Assembly: GCF_018070045.1 (NCBI RefSeq)
Contig: NZ_JAGPYK010000002.1
Coordinates: 310,001-374,000 of the forward strand
Direction: 5' to 3'
DNA from: Micromonospora sp. U21
Lineage (GTDB): Bacteria > Actinomycetota > Actinomycetes > Mycobacteriales > Micromonosporaceae
DNA: 64,000 bases
The translations under genes were made by a program, and so were the position numbers. Position 1 is the first letter of the stretch; each line of letters begins with the position of its first letter. Below, in pieces: positions 26,456 to 35,243 of this stretch. The notes under the pieces are model-generated. The model had not been told where the DNA came from. It made no database searches and saw only the letters and a program-made list of their open reading frames with translations.

Positions 26456-26826
26456 ACCCCCCGAACCGGCGCATCCGACGTCGGAACGCTCGGTGATCTC
26501 GTGCCGGGTGTCCGGTATCGGGGGTTTCTGGGTTGTGGCCGGCTGCATCCGTGGGGTGGAATCATGGCGGGCCGGGGGTCGTTACATACCCTGACGATCG
26601 CAGCACCACCGGCCGCCAGGTCCCGTCCCCGCGGGTTGGCAGCGGGGCCGTCCGGGGTTGGAATGCCCGCGAGGCCGTGGTCGTTGCAGAGTCCCTGACC
26701 GACCGCACCAGCACCCTCGAACGGGGTGCCTGTCGGATGGGCCAGTCCTGGAATGGGCTCGGCCCGGCGGTCGTTACACACAGTCCTGGCGCCACGAGCC
26801 CCCCGGCTTGTAGGCCGCCGACCTAA

Positions 26827-27812
26827 GAGCGACCGGCAATAGGTGTCACTTGAGTCGGCGGGTGGTGGGCCGGGTATCCCAGCGGTAGAGGACCCGTGCC
26901 CGTTGGATGAGTTGACGGACGGTGACGATGGCGGCGGCCAGGTACAGGTAGAAGTCGATGATCTGGGAGTCGCGGTCGGTGCAGCGGCGTATCTTGCCGA
27001 ATCCGTTCATCCACGAGTTCGTCCGCTCTACCACCCACCGCTTACCGACCTGGATCGGTGCGGGCACACCCTTGCGGGCGATCTCGGCGTCGAAGCCGAT
27101 CTCGTCGAGTAGTTCACGGGTGCGCCGGCTGTCGTATCCGCGGTCCAGGTGGGCGGTGACCTGCTGCGGCCAGTGATGGCGCAGTTGGCGGCTGCACTGC
27201 TCGAAGGTGTCGCGCAGCAGCGGCGAGTCGTGCCGGTTGGCCGGGGCGCCGGTGATGCCGAGCGGGATGCCGTAGCCGTCGACGCCGGTCGAGCGTTTCA
27301 TGCCGCCCTTGCCGCGGTCGACCGGCGACCGGCCGGCCCGGTCCCCGCCGCACGGAGCTTTCGTGATCGCGCCGTCGGCGCTGACGTCGGCCAGGTCCAG
27401 GCCGATCATCCGGTCGTAGGCGTCCAGGACCAGTTCGTGTAGTTGTTCGCCCAGGCCGGCCTCGGCCCACAGGCGCAGGCGCCGGCGGATCGTGCGGTCC
27501 GAGCACTGCTCGGTGGCCACCCGTTCGTAGCCCGATCCGTGGACCAGAGCGGCGATGAGCAGCTCGAACACGACCCGGTTCGGGATCCGGCGGCGGTGGC
27601 AACCGAGAGGATGCCCCGGGTCGAACCCGGGTTGCTCGGGACACAACACGGCGAACTGGACGAAGATCGGTTCGAGCAACGATGATGGCAGGGCAGGCAC
27701 GGGACTCCATCGGTCACAGAGCGTAGAGAACTCCGATGATCGATGGACCCGTGCCTGTCTACTGCCCGCGGGTACTCGCCTGTCCGAATCTTGGACCTAC
27801 TGCCGGGCGCTC
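26827..27812. mobile_element. Intact IS5-family insertion sequence (986 bp)
   Basis: Terminal inverted repeats gagcgaccggcaataggt (26827-26844) and, on the other strand, gagcgcccggcagtaggt (27795-27812) match at 16 of 18 positions. The flanks repeat TAA (26824-26826 and 27813-27815); the shared context can also be read as a CTAAG duplication. One full-length transposase gene fills the element. It sits exactly at the right boundary of repeat locus copy B. Confidence 0.9.
26846..27700 (-). CDS. IS5-family DDE transposase
   Basis: A single 284-aa frame with an N-terminal helix-turn-helix DUF4096-like part (PNRVVFELLIAALVHGSGYE ... SDRTIRRRLRLWAEAG) and a DDE catalytic core: first Asp in DVSADGAITKAP (about residues 105-116), second in HLDRGYDS (about 184-191), Glu in VERTNSWMNGFGKIRR (about 223-238). 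All three residues are present and no frameshift is needed, so the element may be active. It is encoded on the minus strand within the inverted repeats. Confidence 0.93.
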   Translation of the reverse strand: MPALPSSLLEPIFVQFAVLCPEQPGFDPGHPLGCHRRRIPNRVVFELLIAALVHGSGYERVATEQCSDRTIRRRLRLWAEAGLGEQLHELVLDAYDRMIGLDLADVSADGAITKAPCGGDRAGRSPVDRGKGGMKRSTGVDGYGIPLGITGAPANRHDSPLLRDTFEQCSRQLRHHWPQQVTAHLDRGYDSRRTRELLDEIGFDAEIARKGVPAPIQVGKRWVVERTNSWMNGFGKIRRCTDRDSQIIDFYLYLAAAIVTVRQLIQRARVLYRWDTRPTTRRLK

Positions 27813-27989
27813 TAAGCGATGACGGTGGTAACACTGGCGCGAGCCAGGTACTGCGGGTCGCTACTCCGGCACTGGTCCACTGCCTGGCGCTCGTGCCCGA
27901 CGGCCATCACGGCGGTACGCCTCGCGCCGCCACGACCTCGGAAACGTTCATTAGCCGCTGACCGGGTGGTCGCCTTGTATGCTCCGCGG

Positions 27990-28838
27990 ATGCCCGACGC
28001 GCCCGACCGCGAGTGTCATTGCCTACTCTGCGAGGGCGACGGCGCACCGCGGGTTCGGTGGCGGCGGGCAGAGAAGTCCTGGCCGGAGCGCGAGCGCCGC
28101 AATGCCCGGCTGGTTCGTGAGTACGGTTGGGGCGTCACCGGCGTTCTTGGCATGACCACGCCCGACTGGGCCTACTCGATCGGTCTGTGGCACAGCTACG
28201 GCAGCGTCGAGTTGTGCCTGCTCGGCATCCCGCAGCAGCGGGCCATGGAGATCGTCAACACGGTCGGCCGCCTGATCCGTGACGGGCAGCCGCTGACCCC
28301 CGGCCGCAGGCTGGCAGGCGTCATCGACGGGTACGAGCTCGCGCTCGCTCCGGTGCACAGCAGTTGGTACGGGCCACTGTTCGGCGCGGCCATCGATTAC
28401 TATCAGCGTCCGCCGTTTCCGGTCGTGCAACTGCTGTGGCCGGACAGGGCCGGCCGCTACCCGGGTGACCCCGAGCTCGAAGACGGCGCGCATGAAACCC
28501 AGCCGTCGCTGTGGCTGCCGATGGACGAGCACCCGCGCAGTATGTGGACCGAACCGACGCCGCCATGGGTGTACCCGAGACTTGATCCTTGCCAGGTCGT
28601 GTTCACGCTCAAGCGCATCATGGACGGCGGCCGCCCGGTCAATGGTGTGATCCACGATCACGACGGGAGCTGGCAGTTCCTCGACGGCGACGCGATGGAG
28701 CAGCCGGACGTGACCACCGCGCATCTGGTCCACCTCGTCGCCCACCACGACGTCGGCCAGTTGCTGGACCTGCCGGTGGGTTGGCGCGCTTGGCGCCAGC
28801 CCGACGGCAGCTGGCTACGCTCGACCGTCGAGCCGTAG
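27990..28838 (+). CDS. DUF4262 domain protein
   Basis: A 282-aa protein, cytoplasmic by appearance. The DUF4262 part covers about residues 40-175: WGVTGVLGMTTPDWAYSIGLWHSYGSVEL then LLGIPQQRAMEIVNTVG. A C-terminal module DGSWQFLDGDAMEQPDVTTAHLVHLV is often found in such proteins. Function unknown. ATG 27990 is chosen since homology starts at MPDAPDRECHCLLCEG. A tatgct -10-like box six bases upstream suggests a leaderless transcript. It lies just right of the IS5 element. Confidence 0.8.
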   Translation: MPDAPDRECHCLLCEGDGAPRVRWRRAEKSWPERERRNARLVREYGWGVTGVLGMTTPDWAYSIGLWHSYGSVELCLLGIPQQRAMEIVNTVGRLIRDGQPLTPGRRLAGVIDGYELALAPVHSSWYGPLFGAAIDYYQRPPFPVVQLLWPDRAGRYPGDPELEDGAHETQPSLWLPMDEHPRSMWTEPTPPWVYPRLDPCQVVFTLKRIMDGGRPVNGVIHDHDGSWQFLDGDAMEQPDVTTAHLVHLVAHHDVGQLLDLPVGWRAWRQPDGSWLRSTVEP

Positions 28839-29110
28839 TAAGCCTGCCAGTCCCACTGCGGGCCCGGGCCCAGCAGCGAGGACCTGACCAATGGACGCCT
28901 GGCTCCAGGTCGAGCTGCCCGCACCCGACGGAGTCGGAGCAACTGCTCGCCGGTCTGCAAGGAGCGGATGCGGCAGACGATCTGACGCTGCCACGCTGCC
29001 ACGGTGTCCGGAACGCTCACCTCTGCACGCTTGTGCCGCCGGTCGTGCGCGCTCGCCGTCGCACTGGGCGTCGCTGCAGCAGCAGCCTCGGCTCCGGCAA
29101 AGTGCGAACC
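28839..29110. other. Intergenic stretch, no gene seen
   Basis: Between convergent genes. Reading frames here carry no recognisable domain and no clear terminator was found. Confidence 0.4.
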
Positions 29111-29512
29111 TCACGATGGCTCCGGCGGTCGCACGTGCGGAGCCAGTCGCTCTCCAGCAGCGAGGTTGTCGCGCCAGTAGCGATAGACCAGGCCGTGTAC
29201 CACCTCGACCGACCCTGCTGCGACGAGACAGGAAGGAAGATCGCCCCCGGCCGGTACCTCGACGTCGAAGGCAATGACCACTGGTGATTCTTCACCGACG
29301 TGCCGACGCACCAGTGCGCGCTCGTCGAGGGTGGGATCGCGGAACCGAGGATCCCAGAACCGCGCCGGGCACGCCATGTATGCGACGTCGGTGAAGATCA
29401 CCTCGAGACCGTGGTGGTAGGTCAGGTCGTGTCCCGCGGCCAACCGAAGCTGGGAGCCGTCGAAGTGCAGCACGTCCCAGTCCCACCAAGATCCCCCAGG
29501 CAGTTCAATCAC
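29111..29512 (-). CDS. Hypothetical protein, Trp/aromatic-rich
   Basis: A 133-aa product beginning MIELPGGSWWDWDVLHFDGS, with an acidic beta-rich look and no membrane segment or recognised family. Codon use is like real genes and the start is unambiguous. The small, acidic, single-domain form resembles immunity-type accessory proteins, but no toxin partner is nearby, so no function is proposed. Confidence 0.6.
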   Translation of the reverse strand: MIELPGGSWWDWDVLHFDGSQLRLAAGHDLTYHHGLEVIFTDVAYMACPARFWDPRFRDPTLDERALVRRHVGEESPVVIAFDVEVPAGGDLPSCLVAAGSVEVVHGLVYRYWRDNLAAGERLAPHVRPPEPS

Positions 29513-29599
29513 ACCGCCGATCCTCGCATCGGTGACCAGTCAATGGACCGTGCCGGCACCGGGATCTGCCGCGTTCCGCTCGCCCGTACGGAAGGTCAT

Positions 29600-29765
29600 T
29601 CCGCTGCGCTCCGGCCGCGGCGCTCAAGTCGGGCGCGGACGTCTCGGTCACCGTGCGCTTGGACGCCAAGGTCAAGACCGCGATCTCCTCGATCCCGAGG
29701 ACGCCTGGACCACGATGGAGTACACCGGCGCCGTCTACGACGAACAGACCAGTCGTTTCTCCCGC
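29600..29765 (+). pseudogene. IS1380-family transposase remnant
   Basis: Reading LKSGADVSVTVRLDAKVKTAISSIP in one frame and then EDAWTTMEYTGAVYDEQTSRFS in the next reproduces a continuous central piece of IS1380-type transposases. One base is missing near 29696 (cccgagg where cccggagg is expected). Only about 50 residues survive. Its right edge overlaps the promoter of the COE gene. Confidence 0.6.
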
Positions 29766-29769
29766 TCGA

Positions 29770-29796
29770 TGTCACATCCGCGGCCCGGCCGGTGTC
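29770..29796 (+). promoter_or_regulatory. ECF41-type promoter upstream of the COE gene
   Basis: TGTCACA at 29770-29776, 16 bases, then TGTC at 29793-29796. The published ECF41 target is TGTCACA-N16-CGTC, so this is a match with one substitution at the -10. It stands about 57 bp before the ATG of the gene that such sigma factors normally control. Confidence 0.7.
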
Positions 29797-29852
29797 TCCA
29801 TGGCATGACGACCTACCACCCCGTCGGCACAGCCACCGACACAGGAGGAGAC

Positions 29853-30443
29853 ATGGCGCACACGACCCGCATCCCCCCGGCAGAGATCACCGGCGTCAAG
29901 GGAGCGCTGATCAAGCGGATGATCGAGAAGAAACTGGGTAAGGTGCCGACGGCGGTGGGCGTCTACTGGCACAACCCCAAGGTGCTGTTCGCCAGCTTCG
30001 GCCTCGGCGGCAAGCTTCAGAAGTGGGACGCCTGCGACGAGGGCCTGAAGTCGTTCGCCCACATGGCGGTCGCGTCGCTAGTCGGCTGCACGTGGTGCCT
30101 GGACTTCAACTACTTCGAGATCCGCAACAAGGGGCTCGACGTGGAGAAGGCGCGCGAGATCCCGCGGTGGCGGGAGGCGGACGTCTTCACTCCGCTGGAG
30201 CGGGACGTCCTGGAGTACGCCGAGGCGATGAGCCAGACACCGCCGACCGTGACCGACGAGCTGGTGGACCGGCTGCACGCCGAGCTGGGACCTTCCGCCG
30301 TGGTCGAGCTCACCTCGGTGATCGCATTCGCGAACATGAGCACGCGTGGCAACGTGGCGCTCGGCATCGAGTCCGACGGCTTCGCCGCCACGTGCGGCTT
30401 GAAGCCGCTGGCCGAGCGACCGGGAGTAGCGTCCGCGTCATGA
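29853..30443 (+). CDS. Carboxymuconolactone decarboxylase family (AhpD-like) protein, COE partner of ECF41
   Basis: A 196-aa protein of the AhpD/CMD fold with the redox pair in GCTWCLDFNYFE (Cys-x-x-Cys, about residues 77-88), a peroxidase-like or thiol-active site. An aggagg site at 29843-29848 fixes ATG 29853. Its stop overlaps the start of the ECF41 sigma gene (ATGA). CMD proteins are one of the three standard COE partners (carboxymuconolactone decarboxylase, oxidoreductase, epimerase) of ECF41 sigma factors. The substrate is unknown; oxidative or electrophile stress is a common guess for such systems. Confidence 0.88.
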   Translation: MAHTTRIPPAEITGVKGALIKRMIEKKLGKVPTAVGVYWHNPKVLFASFGLGGKLQKWDACDEGLKSFAHMAVASLVGCTWCLDFNYFEIRNKGLDVEKAREIPRWREADVFTPLERDVLEYAEAMSQTPPTVTDELVDRLHAELGPSAVVELTSVIAFANMSTRGNVALGIESDGFAATCGLKPLAERPGVASAS

Positions 30444-31318
30444 GCGAGGACCCCTTCGTCGCCCACCGCAGCCTGCTGTTCACCGTCGCCTACGAGATGC
30501 TCGGCTCGGTCGCCGACGCCGAGGATGTGGTGCAGGAGACCTGGCTGCGGTGGGCAGCCGTGATCGGGGCCGAGCGCTGCGAGGTCCGGGCCCCTCGGGC
30601 GTACCTCGTGCGGATCGTGACCCGGCTCTGCCTCAACCGGTTGCGCACGCTCGCGCGGCAGCGCGAGGAGTACGTGGGCGAGTGGCTGCCCGAGCCTGTG
30701 CTGACCAGCCCGGACGTCGCCGAGGACGTCGAGCTTGCGGAGAGCGTGTCGATCGCCATGCTGGCGGTACTCGAGACGCTGCTGCCGACGGAGCGTGCGG
30801 TCTTCGTGCTCCGCGAGGTCTTCGACGTGCCGTATGACGAGATCGCCGAGGCGCTGGACAAGTCGCCGGCGGCGGTGCGCCAGATCGCGACGCGGGCCCG
30901 CAAGCACGTGGCGGCGCGCCGGCCGCGGATGTCGGTGAGTCGCACCGAGCAGGAGCGGGTGGTCGAGCGGTTCCTCGCCGCGCTGACCACCGGCGACGTG
31001 CCCGGCCTGCTCGAGGTGCTGGCTCCCGACGTGCTCGTCGTGGGCGACGGCGGCGGCCTGGCCCCGACAATCCCGAAGCCGGTCCGCGGGGCCGCGAAGC
31101 TCGCCCCGGTGATGGCCCGCTTCGCCGAGGTTGCGCCCGGCGCCAGGGCTTTCATCGTCGACCTCAACGGCGGCATCGCGGCGCGCATCGACCCCGGCGG
31201 CGAGAACGACACGGCCGTGTCGTTCGTCATCGAGGACGGCCGGATCACCCAGATCTACGCGATCCGCAACCCGCACAAGCTCGAGCGGCTGGGCGAGGTG
31301 GCCGAGCTTCGACGGTGA
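30440..31318 (+). CDS. ECF41-family sigma factor with C-terminal SnoaL-like domain
   Basis: A 292-aa sigma factor: region 2 (DAEDVVQETWLRW), region 4 (LLPTERAVFVLREVFDVPYDEIAEALDKS), then a C-terminal domain of about 115 residues with a NTF2/SnoaL fold. The ECF41 signatures are all present: WLPEP in the linker (about residue 76), DGGG in VVGDGGGLAP (about 200), and NPHKL near the end (NPDKL in the family). In this group the extra domain acts as a built-in regulator instead of a separate anti-sigma. It is translationally coupled to the CMD gene it should activate. Confidence 0.92.
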   Translation: MSEDPFVAHRSLLFTVAYEMLGSVADAEDVVQETWLRWAAVIGAERCEVRAPRAYLVRIVTRLCLNRLRTLARQREEYVGEWLPEPVLTSPDVAEDVELAESVSIAMLAVLETLLPTERAVFVLREVFDVPYDEIAEALDKSPAAVRQIATRARKHVAARRPRMSVSRTEQERVVERFLAALTTGDVPGLLEVLAPDVLVVGDGGGLAPTIPKPVRGAAKLAPVMARFAEVAPGARAFIVDLNGGIAARIDPGGENDTAVSFVIEDGRITQIYAIRNPHKLERLGEVAELRR

Positions 31319-31522
31319 GTCCAGGCTTACGCATGCTCGCATCTGCCGCGGACCCGTGCGCTGCGGAGCGTCACGATCGCTTGAGCCAGGCGCCGTCCGG
31401 TCGTAGCCGAGTTGAGTGCGTTCGCCAGGGCTCACGTAATCTCGTCGCAGCCCGAGCCGAACGGTGGGAGGTCTCCGCTCCCGGGCATCGTTCGGGCCAT
31501 CGTGATTGAAGGCGAGCTGAAC

Positions 31523-32116
31523 ATGGGCACTGATATCGCTGGTGGAGTAGAAATCCGCCTGCACGGTCGTGGTTCGCCGTGGCTACTGGCCGATCTCAAC
31601 CTGGACGCCCTACCTCGCCACTACGATGCCTTCGGGCTGCTGTTTGGTGTACGAAACCTCGCCGGGTTCGAACCCGTTGGGGCCGGCCGCGGCCTACCGG
31701 AAGACGCCAGCCCGGAGCTGCTTGGCCTCCAGCTCGCCGACAGCGAACACGGTCACACTTGGGTGTCATGGACGGAGCTGGCCCACATCGATTGGAACGC
31801 ACAAGCGCCCCGCGTTGACGACCGGATTCACGAGTACAAGCTGACAAGCGACGGGCCGCGTCTCATCGGCAAGGCCAGCCATCATGGGCATGCCTGGCGC
31901 GCAGTGGCCGGCGAGCGTGCCGATCCCAAGGGCAGCGCCTACCCGGAGGGAACTGAATGGCGTGCCGGCGATCGGCTGTGGCGGGTAGAGCGCCTCTCCC
32001 ACGGTGACGTGTTGCGTGCCGACCCGCAGTTGCGGGCACTGCTGAACACCATGCGTGATCTCGCCGAGCGGCATGGCGGCGACAACGTACGGCTGCTTGT
32101 GTGGTTCGACAGTTAG
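31523..32116 (+). CDS. Hypothetical cytoplasmic protein
   Basis: A 197-aa soluble-looking protein without recognised domains: EIRLHGRGSPWLLADLNLDALPRHYDAFGLLFGVRN at the start, and YPEGTEWRAGDRLWRVERLSHG in the second half. ATG 31523 follows a gaaggcgag purine run. Codon use fits the genome. The mix of acidic and aromatic residues resembles proteins annotated as immunity-like, but there is no neighbouring toxin. Confidence 0.6.
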   Translation: MGTDIAGGVEIRLHGRGSPWLLADLNLDALPRHYDAFGLLFGVRNLAGFEPVGAGRGLPEDASPELLGLQLADSEHGHTWVSWTELAHIDWNAQAPRVDDRIHEYKLTSDGPRLIGKASHHGHAWRAVAGERADPKGSAYPEGTEWRAGDRLWRVERLSHGDVLRADPQLRALLNTMRDLAERHGGDNVRLLVWFDS

Positions 32117-32691
32117 CAACTGGCGGCCAGACCTCTATCTTGGGCATCCTCTTCTGGCAGCCGCAATGAGAGCGACAGCCAGGGCGCCTCGGCCGAAGCC
32201 TGGCCGGGCCACGGTCGCAGGTCAATAAAACAAGTAGCCGCGAAGCGCTCGTCACCGAAGGTGACGTCGGCATTGGTCTGCGACGTCCGGACGTGCCGAC
32301 GCGGTCGTTCGCTAGCTTCCGGCCCCGTTACGGATGCTCGTCGGCGCTGCCCGTGAATCCTCTCCAGCTCCGCCGCCAAGGTCACTGCTTGCGATTGGGG
32401 GCAGCGGCCGAATCCGTTGCGGGGTCCGGGGCAGGAGGACCTGACCGCTGTGTCCGGGACCCAGGACGATGGCCGCCCCGTTTGTGGGCGGGGCGCCGAC
32501 GACGCTGCTCTCCACCGCCGGTATCGCAGGAGCGACATCCGGCCCGCCCAGGTCTCCGGCGTCCGCCGCGTCACCGTCGCCCATGATCACTCCTTCTTGT
32601 CGTGGGCTCCGCGCGTGCCGGGGCCCGGTGAACCCGCCGGCGCCAGCTCGGCGGGTTCACAGCATATCTTGTCTTCCACTATATTAGGTGG
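32117..32691. other. Intergenic stretch with possible decayed gene end
   Basis: About 575 bp. On the minus strand, 32117-32290 reads as a plausible protein end (DVTFGDERFAATCFIDLRP ... LSLSLRLPEED) without a start or upstream domain, so it may be a gene remnant. The right end (about 32660-32690) is AT-rich (catatcttgtcttccactat) and likely holds the padR promoter and autoregulatory operator. Confidence 0.35.
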
Positions 32692-33039
32692 ATGAGTTCT
32701 CGGGCGATGACGGAACCAGCCTTCTTCATCCTCACCGCGCTGCTCGACGCTCCGCGCCACGGCTACGGGATCGTCGCGGAGGTGGCGGAACTGTCGCGGG
32801 GCCGCGTGCAGCTGAAGATCGGCTCCTTGTACGGGGTCTTGGACCGACTCGTCGGTGATGGCCAGGTCGAACTGGACCGCGAGGAGGCATGGCAAGGACG
32901 GTTACGCCGGTACTACCGGTTGACCGAGCGCGGTCGCCATGCGCTCGACGCAGAGGCTCAACGGCTGGCCGCCAACGCACGCCTCGCCTCGACCCGGTTG
33001 CGCGAGCGGCGGAACCCGATCACGGGGACGCCGTCGTGA
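32692..33039 (+). CDS. PadR-family transcriptional regulator
   Basis: A winged-helix repressor of 110-115 aa: MTEPAFFILTALLDAPRHGYGIVAEV (helices 1-2), GSLYGVLDRLVGDGQVELDRE (recognition helix and wing), then RRYYRLTERGRHALDAEAQRL dimerisation helix. The first ATG (32692) is only one base from aggtgg, and the second (32707, MTEP) is where family homology begins. The second is 15 bases from that site, so the choice is open. It overlaps the next gene by GTGA, the usual PadR-target arrangement, and probably represses its own operon. Confidence 0.88.
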   Translation: MSSRAMTEPAFFILTALLDAPRHGYGIVAEVAELSRGRVQLKIGSLYGVLDRLVGDGQVELDREEAWQGRLRRYYRLTERGRHALDAEAQRLAANARLASTRLRERRNPITGTPS

Positions 33040-34088
33040 GCCGGCTGGAGGAGCGCTACCGGTTCGTTCTTCGGCTGCTGCCCGCCGCCTACCGGCAGGA
33101 ATGGGAAGACGACATGGTCGCCGCCTTCCTGGACAGCATGGACACCGGCGACTCCGAGACCACCGCGTATGTCACGGACTACGGCCGGCCGAGCCTGTCC
33201 GAGGTCGCCAGCATCGTGTCCCTCGCCGTGCGGTTGCGCCTCGGCGGGGCTGACGCGCCACCCCGCTCGTACGCCTGGGGGCAGGCCGTGCGACTGGCGA
33301 CCCTGATGGCGATGCTGACCCACGCCGTCATGATCACCACCAGTATCGCCGTCACACTCTGGCTCTCCGGGAAGATCGCCTGGTTGCCAGCTCCCGCATC
33401 CGAATGGACGATCACTCCACCGTCGAGCATCTGGCACACCGCGTGGAACCTGGCCGGCTACGCCTGGTTACCGGCCTACATCGCACTCGTCCTCGGACAC
33501 CGACGCGTGGCCCAGGCAGTCGCCCTGCTCGCCGTCGTGCCTCCCGCCATCACCACCGCCGTGCAACAAGCCGGTGATGTACCGCTGTCCGTGTCGTCCT
33601 GGGCGATGCTGCTCATCGACGTCGTCTTGCTACTCGCCATGGCGGCCTTTCACCACGGCGCCCCACCGGTGCCGCGCCGCCCGTGGCTCCTCGCGCTGCC
33701 GGTCGGCGTCCTCCTCGTCCCCGTGCCGCTGTTCACCATCCAGGCGACCACACCGGCGCTGAGGCTGCTGGACTGGCCGGGCCTGTCCTGCGCGGCGGTT
33801 ACTGCTGCCATGGTGATACACCTGACCGTTCGAGTATCCCGTCGTCCTCGCAATCTGCCCTGGTCACTGGCGCTCACCCTGCTCGCCGTAACCACGCTCG
33901 CCCAGCGAACCGCAACCCTGCCCGACTACAGCGACCAGGCACAGCACACAACCCTCGCCACGATCGCTTCCGTGCAGGCAATCGCCGTCCTGGCGGTGGG
34001 CGTACCGCTCGCCGTGCTAGCCATCCGAGCACTGCGCCGGCTTCCACCGATCCCCGCCACCCAGAGACCCACCACACCGACCGAATAG
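33036..34088 (+). CDS. Multi-pass membrane protein under PadR control
   Basis: A 350-aa protein with a cytoplasmic N-terminal helix bundle (RLEERYRFVLRLLPAAYRQEWEDDMVAAFLDSM, similar to the permease-prefix domain seen in PadR operons), followed by about seven membrane helices, for example LATLMAMLTHAVMITTSIAV and VSSWAMLLIDVVLLLAMAAF. No ATPase or transport signature is seen. GTG 33036 overlaps the padR stop. A role in envelope stress or export is only a context guess. Confidence 0.75.
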   Translation: MSRLEERYRFVLRLLPAAYRQEWEDDMVAAFLDSMDTGDSETTAYVTDYGRPSLSEVASIVSLAVRLRLGGADAPPRSYAWGQAVRLATLMAMLTHAVMITTSIAVTLWLSGKIAWLPAPASEWTITPPSSIWHTAWNLAGYAWLPAYIALVLGHRRVAQAVALLAVVPPAITTAVQQAGDVPLSVSSWAMLLIDVVLLLAMAAFHHGAPPVPRRPWLLALPVGVLLVPVPLFTIQATTPALRLLDWPGLSCAAVTAAMVIHLTVRVSRRPRNLPWSLALTLLAVTTLAQRTATLPDYSDQAQHTTLATIASVQAIAVLAVGVPLAVLAIRALRRLPPIPATQRPTTPTE

Positions 34089-34097
34089 GAAAATCGC

Positions 34098-34130
34098 CCA
34101 TTCCTCGGCGCCACAGGCCCCGAGAAATGG
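34098..34130 (+). terminator. Terminator after the PadR operon
   Basis: ccattcctcgg (34098-34108) and ccgagaaatgg (34120-34130) form an 11-bp stem with one mismatch and an 11-base spacer, 10 bp after the stop codon. Confidence 0.6.
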
Positions 34131-34523
34131 TGAAGGCCACGGGCATGGGTAAGGGAATGGGAAACAATTCCGGCCCTGCCTCACCTGCGACGGTGTTGGC
34201 TACCTCGCCGAGGATGACTTGGCGAATTGATCACGTGCAGAAGGAGCCTCCTCACCGCCGTCGCTAGCTGCCCAGGGCCGCTTGTAGTTCGGTCACTGGC
34301 GTGTGCTGACTGGCGGCGTCGGCCCGGACCTCGGCGCGGTTCGCACGGGTCGCGGGGAGCATGCCTGACCAGGGGATGTGCATGGTGGACCGGAGGTACC
34401 ACCACGCGAACCGGCCGGCGATGATTGCCAGTACCCCGATACCGCTGCACCTGGTTAGGTCAAGCCGATGAGCGGGGACGTCACTTTGACCTGGCTGGAC
34501 CCGGCTGACCAGCGCCGATCCGA
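34131..34523. other. Intergenic stretch, no supported gene
   Basis: A minus-strand frame (34264-34527) has one hydrophobic segment (GIGVLAIIAGRFAWWYL) but no clear start or ribosome site. It may be a fragment. Confidence 0.3.
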
Positions 34524-34980
34524 TCAAGAATCGCTGTAACGCCTAGCGTTGCGCACCCTGTCTCCGCTCAGCGTTGCTTCTCGAGACCAAGAGATCGTCG
34601 CGCCCAGCAGGCCGGCAGCCAGCAGGGTCACCCCGGAGACGATCACCACCCTCGCCTGCCCGCTCACGTCCGGCAACAGGAAGGCCGCGATGTCCAGCAG
34701 GAGCGCCGCGGACGCGACCACGGTCAGCGCGGCGGCGGCCCGTTTGAGTCGCCCGTCCAACCGTTCGCTGCGCAGCGAAGACTCGGCGAGCAGCGACGTG
34801 TTCACGTGGCTGAGCAGCTTTTCCGCGCGCTCGTGCGTACCGTCGAGCCGCGATGGTCTCGCGGGCCGCGAGGTACGTGGCACGGTGGTCCTGGCCCGAC
34901 TCGACCCGGTACGCGTCGAGATCATGGCTAGGAAATGCTCCGGGGACGCTGCCGTCCAACAGCGGATCATCAGCGCTCAC
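34524..34980 (-). pseudogene. Frameshifted small membrane protein
   Basis: An N-terminal part in one frame (MSADDPLLDGSVPGAF ... HRATYLAARETI, from 34980) continues in the next frame as RLDGTHERAEKLLSHVNTSLLAES and then two membrane helices (AAAALTVVASAALLLDIAAF; VVIVSGVTLLAAGLLGATI). The shift is at about 34848, where one extra G (accatcgcgg) breaks the frame. The joined product would be about 150 aa. No family recognised. Confidence 0.55.
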
Positions 34981-35243
34981 CCGACGTTCAACTCATGCGC
35001 TGACACATACACCCAACGACGCCGGAACGCCGCCGGGGCGTGAACCACCGCGTCGACCCGGGCGGCACGGGTGTTGAAGGGAAACCAGAACCGCCGCAGC
35101 GACCGTCTCGACCCATGACGGCGCGGCATGTCCGTCCTTGACCGCCAGGTGTTCCCTCAACGCCGCGAGAAACACGTCCGTCGGTCGGCGCCTGGCACCG
35201 GCGGCCTGAACGCGCACCCCGTTCCCACTCCACCGCGTCGGGG

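Larger units (their letters stand above)
25634..26826. repeat. Complex non-coding repeat locus, copy B
   Basis: Direct-orientation paralogue of the locus at 17041-18420. It has two to three G/T-rich units of about 60 bp (about 25676-25815), the same 25-bp-arm hairpin (25816-25840/25867-25891), a 53-57 bp repeat array (25859 to about 26240), then a segment of about 550 bp nearly identical to 17868-18416. The array differs in units from copy A while both hairpins are kept. It ends at cctaa, where the IS5-family element begins, so whatever gene this copy once led into is gone or displaced. Confidence 0.8.
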
